A stretch of DNA of 64,000 bases, from positions 62,001-126,000 of the forward strand of contig MU867098.1 in the NCBI GenBank assembly GCA_033725935.1, read 5' to 3'. A program made the translations under genes and the position numbers. Of this stretch, positions 56,492 to 64,000 are shown in pieces. The notes below the pieces were generated by a model that ran no database searches, was not told the origin of the DNA, and saw only the letters and a program-made list of their open reading frames with translations. This DNA comes from Cladorrhinum sp. PSN259. Its lineage: Eukaryota > Ascomycota > Sordariomycetes > Sordariales > Podosporaceae. How positions within the stretch are numbered: the first letter of the stretch is position 1; each line of letters starts with the position of its first letter.

Positions 56492-57691
56492 CTGCATAAC
56501 GATTTGGGGGGTTACTGAAAAGCATTTTATCACATCGACTATTACCATGGTACATCGGACTGGAGTTTTTCGTCTTTTTTTTTATTACCTTTTTTCTGTC
56601 CATCTTCCTAGGTCACACTTCTTTTTCGCCTCCGTTTCCGTGGACAGTATACAAAAAGACATTTTGCATTAGTGGCTTTCTGTGGGATGCTCTCCTTTTT
56701 CACTTTATCAAGACACATCCATGCTTAAACAACGCTCCTTCTCTCGTCTGGCGTTTGGTTTGGGGAAGATGGACTGTGGTCATTCTTTCGGGGCACAAAC
56801 CTGCCACTATACACTCTCACTCTCATTTGCAGAATCTATTAGATCTGTCGAGACAATGGGTGGATATCGTCCCTTTCATGACATTGGATTTGGGGTCTTT
56901 TCCCTATGCTAGTGATGCGTGCGTGGTCCATATCCTCTAGCGTGTGTGTTTTGTCGTGTGGTATTTGAAAATCATTCACTTGCTTTCGCGTTGATAATAT
57001 TCGACCAAGAAACAGAAGTGATATGATTCATCCTAACGTCCAAGTGGATGTGGTCACGTTCAGGGATGCATATTGACAAAGACATCAGCAGAAGGGATCA
57101 CATAGGGCCAGCTCAAATGGTGAGATATCTTTTATTTTTACGAAAAATAAGTGGCATACATAGATGCGCAGTTGATGAAGAAACTATAGATAGTGCGTAA
57201 TATAACACATCAAGAAGATAATTACGACTTGCGATTTTCAATGGTTCCACAGTAGCTGGCGCTCTGACCTTTTTCAGTCTAGCATGTGGTTTCTGCCATC
57301 AGGCTGTCCCATCTCTTTTCCGACCATTTTTTTTTTGTCCTACCTGATCTTGCATAACGAGCAAGGTACGTAGTGATGAAAAAAAAATCTCTTCAAGCCG
57401 GTGAGAATTAGATTAGGGGTTTCGTTCTTTGGCTTGTGTGACATCCGAGAACGGACTGGGACCCTGCTTGAGTTTACGGCCAACGGCGCCAACCGGTTTA
57501 GCGGATAACAGACCCGAACCGTCGGAAAGCGCAGAAATTACTATGGACAAGGGGCGGGGACGAATACCAGAAAAACTTTTTTTTTTCTTTCGAATCCTTG
57601 GTGACTCAGATTAAATTTTCATGCCATCAATGGGAATGTTGGGCGAGCGAGAAATAGATGGATGTATGGGTGTGACTGTTACGTCGGGCTT

Positions 57692-57704
57692 CCCCCCCCC
57701 CCCC
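57692..57704. repeat. Homopolymer run of 13 C
   Basis: Seen directly. Likely length-variable. Confidence 0.8.
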
Positions 57705-58832
57705 TATGTTCTATGTGCTTGATCAAATCCTCCCCGGTTTGGCTGTGGTGGGGATTTTTCCATGAGCGGGTGTCCAGGTTAGGAAGGGGAATGGTGTGTA
57801 AGTGATACTTGGTGAACATTAGCTGAGGTGGGGAGGGAGGTTGGAATTTTTTTCATACCACACTACTGTACACTAGACTAGTGTAGAGAGGAAATAACGG
57901 GATCGGGGAAAAAAGAAGGAAATATCGTCATGGGTTTCAGTTTTTTTAGGATCTTTTTACCTTGCTGACCATGCCGAATCCGATGTTGATCCCTGGCATA
58001 CATGTACCCGCGCACATCCCCGGAGGTCAGCTGGAAGTCTCCCGGGGTTGTTGGACCGGCCTTGGCATTAGGTGAGAACGACATGTCTCTGGGTTTGGAT
58101 ATCGTGAGCTATGACGAAACATTCACTCTTCTTGCTGAGTTTGGTTTGTGGGCAATGGGCATTGATTGATGTGCAGATATTCTTTGTGCTTTTGAAATGC
58201 AATCAATGGATTGCATTTTTTTATAGTTTGTTCTACCTATCCCCGAAAGCCGGCGGTCCTCGGGGTGTGGTTACAAGAGAAGGTATTATGGTGGTTGGTC
58301 CCTTCCATGTTTGACTGAATCACCTGGGAGCCTAGAAACTTTGCGAAGCTTCCTCTTGATCTCTTCTCCTCTGGAAGCTTTTTGCATGACGAGGTCCATC
58401 CCATGACAACCGCCAATAACCACTCAAGATCAACACTGTCCATCAATCGGCGCGCACCGTTCACACCCTCCATCTCAATTCCCCAAGGCCGAATCCCCAC
58501 AATCTGCCGTCACCTCTTCCCCATCTCAACCTCTCACGTTACGTTCACTCAAACAGTGTGCCCCCGTCCCCCATCCGGTTTTCGGGTTGGTTTGCACCTC
58601 TGTACATAGTAACAATTGCAAGAGTGCAGTGTTGCGGTCAAGCCATCAAGCCATCAAGCATCCTTTTATCACAAAAAAACAGGAGGCGATTTCCTAGACT
58701 TGTACGCTACCCAACAGCCCAAGTAGCGCTAGGTTGCATCGGTGCCGGCTTAACCGACCGCACACACCCCCCCTGCCTACCCTCCAGCACCAGCACAAGG
58801 CACTTACACTACCCACCATTAAACAGGGAAGG

Positions 58833-58840
58833 TATATAAA
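58833..58840 (+). promoter_or_regulatory. TATA box (TATATAAA)
   Basis: Perfect TATATAAA 33 bases before the ATG at 58873 and 225 bases before the ATG at 59058. At a usual spacing of 30-60 bases transcription would start close to or beyond 58873, which bears on which ATG is used. Confidence 0.65.
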
Positions 58841-58872
58841 AACCGAACGATCCCCGACTATCATTTTACAAA

Positions 58873-59121
58873 ATGGAGTCCAATACCGAGCCTCCCGCAA
58901 TTACTCTCTTTGCCCAACACGTCTTTGAGACCATCTTATTCCTTACGGTCCTTGTCAACTTCATCAGATCCACTGATTGGTTACTGAACGCTCTTCCGGG
59001 GCTGGAAAGGGGTAGGCTATTGCTGCTGGGACTGCTGTTTGATCGGTTTGTGTTGACATGGCCGACCGTTCCGGCGTTGGACTATCGAGGGCAAGGTGCC
59101 AGGATGATTACCCATGGGTGA
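58873..59121 (+). other. Upstream reading frame overlapping the transporter start
   Basis: 82 codons from MESNTEPPAITLFAQHV to TGA at 59119-59121, in a different frame from the transporter and overlapping its proposed ATG at 59058 by 64 bases. Part is hydrophobic (FETILFLTVLVNFI). No splice pair that joins it to the transporter frame was found by eye: GTAGGC at 59012 has no acceptor of matching phase. It is either a regulatory uORF or a first exon whose splice I missed. Confidence 0.45.
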
Positions 59122-60743
59122 CGGGATCAGGAATTACGGAGAGTGGATATGAGTCTCCCGCGCTGGAAGGGGATGGACTGCGGCCGCCACCGCCGAGGAG
59201 ATTCTTGGGACATTCAATTTCTGATCCGGGGAGGATAGCAGCGGGCATATTGACACCGTCAACGACGACTCTCAATACCCATGCGGCACATTTGGACCTT
59301 TTTGGTGGGAGCCCTCCGCCGGATGACAGTTTGACTGGGAGGATAATGAGGGCTGCTAATGCTGGGAAGATGGGGAGGGGAAGAGGTGGGAAGATTGGGA
59401 TCAGGGAGAGGATATGTTGTTTTAGGTGGACGTGGTTTACCATGACAATGGCTACGGGTGGTATTGCTAATGTGTTACACTCAAGTATGTTTTCATCCTC
59501 GTCCCCTCCCTTTTGGTTCGATTTACTGACCTTTTATACACAGTACCTTATAAATCAGACTGGTTGACGGGCATCGGGCTTGCCTTCTTCTTTCTAAACA
59601 TCTGCCTGTTTATAACGAATTGCACTTTGATATCATTACGATTTTACTGGCGACCGGGGAGCTTTATGGAGTCTTTTGTAGACCAGTTCGAGTCGTTGTT
59701 CATTTCTTCAATTGTGAGCCTTTTTACTCACCATTTGGTGCCTTTTTTGGGCTACCCAGAACCGACAGTGGTTAATCAAGTCCTAACTTCGGATACTCAC
59801 AGATCGTTTCTACGGCGACTATATTCATCACCGTCTGTCAATATGGTATTCCCAACACTGGTTCCTGGCTTCTGTCTACTATGGAAGCTATCTTCTGGAT
59901 CTACATTTGCGTGAGTGTTTTAAGCAGTGCTGGTCTTTATCTGACTCTCTGGTCAACACAGTAAGTTTATCCTCTGATTACGTCTCGAATGCCATGACCT
60001 ATGTTAACCGTCCCATTCCGTTCAGAGTCTTCCCAATTCACACCATGACCCCTGTCTGGGTCTTTCCCGCCTATCCCCTCCTTTTGTCCGCCCCTTTCGG
60101 TGCCAATCTTATCTGGGCAGCATCCAAGACGGGCCATCTTGCAGAGCTCAACACCATCCCAATAGCCATTGCGGCTTTCACTGTACAGGGTACTGGATTT
60201 CTTATCGCCTTTATGATCAACGCTGCCTTTTTGTATCGTCTCATGACTCAAAAGCTACCCCGAGATCACCAACGCCCGGGTGTGTTCATCAGCATCGGTC
60301 CTTCGGGTTTCACAGCAGCGGGCATTGTGTCCCTCGGCACCTTGACCAACCAGATTTTCCCGGAGGACTTTATGGGCACCGAACATGCCGTTTACATTTT
60401 GAGATTGATGGCCTACATGACCGGGTTGTGGCTGTGGGGACTGAGCATCTGGTTCTTTTTGGTCTCTGTGGGTTCGTTGTGGAAGTACTTGATGCCGGAG
60501 AAGCGAAGCAAGTTTGAGTTTCAGATGACTTGGTTTTCGTTTGTGTTCCCCAACACGGCGTTGGTGACTGCTACTGAGGGGCTGGGCGTGGCGTTTGATA
60601 GTGACGGGTTGAAGGTGTTTGGGTGCGTGTTGGCCGGGTGTATCGTTGTTGTTTGGTTCTTGGTGTTTACGAGGATGTTGAGGTGTTTGTGGAATAGGGA
60701 GCTGTTGTGGCCTCCGAAGGAGCCTGGAAATGATGATGATTAG
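59058..60743 (+). CDS. TehA/Mae1/SLAC1-family transporter (malate/sulfite-type exporter)
   Basis: Exons 59058-59484, 59544-59713, 59803-59960 and 60026-60743 give 490 residues. Family members form a ten-helix anion channel or exporter (C4-dicarboxylates in Mae1, sulfite in Ssu1). The conserved first helix is WTWFTMTMATGGIANVLHSIPY, rebuilt over intron 1. Later FPIHTMTPVWVFPAYPLLLSAPFGANLIW, preceded by the segment SWLLSTMEAIFWIYICVSVLSS from exon 3/4, is typical of the fungal group. Further helices follow: LNTIPIAIAAFTVQGTGFLIAFMINA, SIGPSGFTAAGIVSLG, and WFSFVFPNTALVTATEGLG near the end. The last 20 residues are cytosolic and acidic. The N-terminal 110 residues have no helices and are Gly/Pro-rich. 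The start is uncertain because of the overlapping upstream frame at 58873. Substrate cannot be read from sequence. Confidence 0.87.
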
Positions 60744-60944
60744 AGGTCGTCATCGTCTTTGAGATTTGGGCCATGTGCTTCTTCTTCCACGTTGGGATTC
60801 GGCGCGAGTGCTTCGAGTGGTGGTTCAACAATAGCAGGGAGCTTTGTTGGTGGAATACATGGTTGTGGTTATGGTAATGGTAATAGAAAGCGAGCTGCTT
60901 TGGAGTGTGTTTTTGAGGGTATGAAGGGATGATGATATCAGGGA

Positions 60945-60962
60945 GGGGGGGGGGGGGGGGGG
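60945..60962. repeat. Homopolymer run of 18 G
   Basis: Seen directly; the longest G run in the window, about 200 bases after the transporter stop. Confidence 0.85.
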
Positions 60963-61896
60963 TATTAAAAGTTACTTGTTCTTGTTTCTTTTGGGGGATC
61001 TATTTGGCAATTCATGGTTTTGAGGGAAAGCGAACGCGTTGCATGGCTTATACATAGATACACGGATGGGCATTATGGCATAGCGGGTTTTGCTTTTATC
61101 TGGTTTTCTTTGGTTCTATTTTTTGGGGATAAAGTCATGTATTGAAGAAGATAATGAGGAAGTTATTGCATTAACTTTCCGACTTTTAGAATGGCTAAAC
61201 AAGACAGCTATGGTCCTGGTGACCAGAACCACACCCAAAGCCTCATCCTGCACCGGTGAAGATGCCCAAGGTTACCATCCATCCATGAGTAAACGTGTGG
61301 ACTGATTATCACCACAGCAAGATTACACAATCTGAGCGAGGCAAAAAAAACAAAGATTCTTGAAAGAAACTAAACCATGTAAATTATCTCGATTTAATAA
61401 ATCAAATCCTGCTCATCATCTTTTTCCTTTTTTTTTCTCAGCCTCACCTAAACTAACTACGGCACTTGCCTACTCATGAGTAACGTAAAAGTAAATAAAG
61501 AAAAGAAAAAAAAACCAAGACAACGAAATCAAATTTAAAGCCAAAAAATAAATAAAAATAAAAAAGTTATATATTCCCTTTTTTCCACCACAAAAAGTGC
61601 CGTGAGGCAAAATCAATTTATGCATCCATATAAAAAGTTAAGTTTTTTTTCCCTTTGAAAATTCCCTTCCCTTCCCTTCCTTCCTTCCTTTCCTGTCCGT
61701 CCAATCCTATATCCAATCCTATGCCGTCCTATCATCCTCATCCTCATCCCTTACTACTTACTCCCTTTAAAAGGGGAGTAGTAGTTTTTTTTCTTTTTTT
61801 TGGTAGGACTCGTTTCCTTTTTCATGTTCTTTTGTTGGTTGTCCAGTCTGTCTGTATATCCGATCGTTAGAAAAAAAAGAAAAAAAGAGAGAAAAA

Positions 61897-61965
61897 AAAA
61901 AAAGAAAAGAAAAGTAAACAAAAAAAGAAAAGAAAAGTAAACAAAAAAAGAAAAGAAAAGTAAAC
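61897..61965. repeat. Tandem repeat, three copies of a 23-bp unit
   Basis: Purine-rich unit of form A7-GAAAAGAAAAG-TAAAC; copies end at 61919, 61942 and 61965. Confidence 0.85.
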
Positions 61966-62178
61966 AAAAACTCGCCAGAAAAACAGGCATATATTACCAA
62001 AGAACCAAAGAAATAAGAAGGGAAAAAATGAGATAAGAAAAACAATTATGGAAAAAAGAAAAATCATGAAAAAGACAAAGTTAAAAAAACAAAGATAAAA
62101 AAAGGGGTTTTTTGGTTGCAAAAAAGTATGTGTGTATACAGAAATTTCAAAATTTATAAATCGACATCAAGCCACCCC

Positions 62179-62182
<4 letters not shown>

Positions 62183-62211
<29 letters not shown>
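62183..62211. repeat. (TC)n microsatellite
   Basis: About 14 uninterrupted TC units; a second, shorter TC run lies at 62310-62324. Confidence 0.85.
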
Positions 62212-62214
<3 letters not shown>

Positions 62215-62494
62215 CCACCTAACTCCCATTTTTAACTGCCTGAGCGCGTTTCTATCTTTCATTTTATCCCCCTCTTCTTCACCAGAGTATATTTGGTCCA
62301 TCATCATCATCTCTCTCTCTCTCTCCCCTTATTCATCCCCCGTGCATGAGCCCCTGGTAAGAATCGAATCACGCCACCACCCGTCTTTACCAATCACTAC
62401 CACAAAAAGGTATCCTTCTCTCCTCCCCTCTCCAAAAACGCCAAATAGCCATGCAAGAATCGAACTTTTTGTTGGTAAGCTAAGGTATAAATGT

Positions 62495-62519
62495 TGTGTG
62501 TGTGTGTGTGTGTGTGTGT
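62495..62519. repeat. (TG)n microsatellite
   Basis: About 12 uninterrupted TG units, 115 bases beyond the stop codon of the Pro-rich gene. Confidence 0.85.
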
Positions 62520-62634
62520 AGTTGTCGCCCGTCTTTAAAAAAAATTATACAACCTCCTCTCCCATCCAATTAAATTACAACGAAATCCAGTCCAATCCAA
62601 TCCTTCCCCAAGCCGACAAAGAGCAGAAAAAAAA

Positions 62635-64000
62635 TTAAATCATCTCACTGTGATGCAGACCGGTCCTATACTCATTCTGAGCCTGCTGGGCAGCCATCTG
62701 AGCCTGAACCTGCTGCACAACTTGATTATTCGTCCCTCTGTAACTACTGCTATTCATACCAACCATACCGACAGGCATGGCCGGCATGCCCGGGATAGCA
62801 GTCTCGTAAGGGGCATAAGCGATCTCGGGAGACTTGGTCCTGGCCGCATTCCCGCCTCGGCTGGCCGAGCGCATTCTCTCGGTCGCGCGCGTGAATCTTG
62901 CTCCGATCGAGTTGGAGTTATCCACGCTGCTTCGTCCCCTGCTGTGTCCGTTGCGGGACGATGAAGGTGCCGGGGGAGAAAGGATTGGTACTGCTACCTC
63001 GCTTACCGGAATAGCGATGGGAATAACAGGTGGAGGTGGAGGAGGCGGTGGGATCTGGTTGTTTGGTTGGTACTGCGTGGGCGCAAGCTGCAGATGCTGC
63101 TCCTGTTGTTGTTGCTGGTCATCGTCCATTACGATCTCGATCATGCCCGAGCTGCCGCCGTAGACAACCGGCTGGTTGTGGCCCATGTGAGGGAGAGGGA
63201 CAGGTGGAGGAGGTGGTGGCTGGGCGAGATGCTGGAGTTCCCTGAGCATTGGTGGAACGGGAGGGGGTGGGGGAGGAGGTGGGATTTGGTTCTGTTGTTG
63301 ATCGTAAGAGGGTCGACGACCGGCATTGACGTCAACGGATGGTCTGCGACCCATGTTTGGCCCCATGTTGCTGCTATCAACCGAGGGTCTCCGTCCGCCG
63401 GGGAACATGTTGGTATCCACGGATGGGCGACGATCGAAGCTGGCAAGCGGTGACGGACCCTTATTAGAGTTTCCTTGAGGCATAACGAGGTCGCGAGGAG
63501 GCGCAGACATAGATCTTCCCATCTGGGCTGCGAGGCGAGAGTTGGCCATTGACGGTGGGCTATAGACTGTCGAAGGAAGAAGCGTGGCAAGGCTGTCCGA
63601 CTCCTCCTTTCTCTCTTCGGCAATTGGCTCGACCTTCTTTGGCGAAAGCCGGCCAGTGCCGGGCGAGCCTCTGCCAGAGTTTGATTGATAACTTGCTGCA
63701 GACTTCAAGGCAGGTGATGCTTGAGAGAAGGTCTCTGGGATAGGGGGGACAGGTGTTTTGTTGCTGCTCTTGCTAGAGTCTGACTCGAGAACTAGTCTCA
63801 TGGCCCTTGGTGTCGCAGGGAGTCCGATATGAGGCCCGCGATTTGCATACATGCTTCGCCCCGCATTCGGATCTACGCTGGCACTGCGTTGGATGGGATC
63901 GGCCCTGGAAGGCGGCACATAGGTCGTACTGGGGAGTCCACCAAAAACGGCAGGCGTGATTTGATCTGGGTGCATCATGCCAGGGGTCAGAGCGCGCTGA
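62635..64000 (-). CDS. Proline-rich disordered protein with RRPS repeats, 5' part cut by window
   Basis: Frame is open from the right edge to the stop at 62635, so only the last 455 or so residues are seen. I do not recognise a family. Visible features, in order: a Ser/Pro-rich region with many SP sites; four copies of an RRPS motif (DRRPSVDTN, GRRPSVDSS, GRRPSVDVN, GRRPSYDQQ) within about 50 residues. Then three poly-Pro blocks of six to eight Pro, a QQQQQ tract, RSRGRSSVD/ RMRSASRGG-like basic-Ser stretches, and a Gln/Ala-rich helix near the end (NQVVQQVQAQMAAQQAQNEY). RRxS is a protein kinase A/AGC-type site; poly-Pro can bind profilin, SH3, WW or EVH1 domains. A polarity or actin-linked adaptor is plausible but only inferred. 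Confidence 0.8.
   Translation of the reverse strand, partial: QRALTPGMMHPDQITPAVFGGLPSTTYVPPSRADPIQRSASVDPNAGRSMYANRGPHIGLPATPRAMRLVLESDSSKSSNKTPVPPIPETFSQASPALKSAASYQSNSGRGSPGTGRLSPKKVEPIAEERKEESDSLATLLPSTVYSPPSMANSRLAAQMGRSMSAPPRDLVMPQGNSNKGPSPLASFDRRPSVDTNMFPGGRRPSVDSSNMGPNMGRRPSVDVNAGRRPSYDQQQNQIPPPPPPPPVPPMLRELQHLAQPPPPPPVPLPHMGHNQPVVYGGSSGMIEIVMDDDQQQQQEQHLQLAPTQYQPNNQIPPPPPPPPVIPIAIPVSEVAVPILSPPAPSSSRNGHSRGRSSVDNSNSIGARFTRATERMRSASRGGNAARTKSPEIAYAPYETAIPGMPAMPVGMVGMNSSSYRGTNNQVVQQVQAQMAAQQAQNEYRTGLHHSEMI

Larger units (their letters stand above)
56492..58872. other. Intergenic region
   Basis: 2.4 kb with no protein-like frame. Contains T-rich 3' sequence of PRS5, a C run at 57692-57704 and, at its right end, a TATA box for the transporter gene. 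The short frames here have no recognisable features. Confidence 0.45.
60744..62634. other. Convergent intergenic region with simple-repeat cluster
   Basis: Between the transporter stop and the stop of the Pro-rich gene. Holds an 18-G run, a 23-bp tandem repeat, and CT and TG microsatellites, in otherwise A- and T-tract-rich DNA. No coding signal. Confidence 0.55.

Overview
The window is nuclear DNA of a filamentous ascomycete, most likely Sordariomycetes and probably Sordariales. This is inferred from the gene families, from short introns (about 50-140 bp) with GTRNGY-type donors and CTRAC-type branch points, from long CT-rich leaders, and from Gln- and Pro-rich low-complexity proteins. I could not run a database search, so the taxonomy is inference. 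I see no tRNA or rRNA gene, intact transposon or CRISPR array.

Layout. 0-5 kb: an NLR-type receptor (alpha/beta-hydrolase plus NACHT) on the minus strand, cut by the left edge, divergent from mitochondrial phenylalanyl-tRNA synthetase. 5-12 kb: a calcipressin (calcineurin regulator), a membrane-anchored MpaB/rubber-oxygenase-like protein, and an RRG9/neugrin-like mitochondrial protein. 12-22 kb: a WDR62/MABP1-like WD40 protein, a GPI-anchored GH72 beta-1,3-glucanosyltransferase, and a ubiquitin-like/WLM metalloprotease. 22-31 kb: a fusion of a degenerate Ras-like GTPase with RasGEF-N and RasGEF domains, then a Gln/Ser-rich disordered protein.

31-34 kb: a HIT zinc-finger protein divergent from the Fe-S scaffold NFU1. 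34-42 kb: a 4.7-kb stretch without a recognisable gene, then a PSP1-domain protein. 42-51 kb: an unrecognised basic protein, ribosomal protein L15 (RPL15), mitochondrial L16 divergent from RFC1. 51-57 kb: tRNA pseudouridine synthase PUS3 divergent from the PRPP synthetase subunit PRS5. 58-64 kb: a TehA/Mae1/SLAC1-family transporter, a simple-repeat cluster, and a Pro-rich protein cut by the right edge.

The genes are mostly independent housekeeping genes. Several act in mitochondria (PheRS, RRG9, NFU1, uL16m). Others act in cell-wall building or signalling (GH72, calcipressin, Ras/RasGEF). The features that most merit a second look are the GTPase-GEF fusion and the 147-codon open frame that continues past its TAG stop, followed by the partial NLR, the RRPS-repeat protein at the right edge, and the overlapping upstream reading frame on the transporter.
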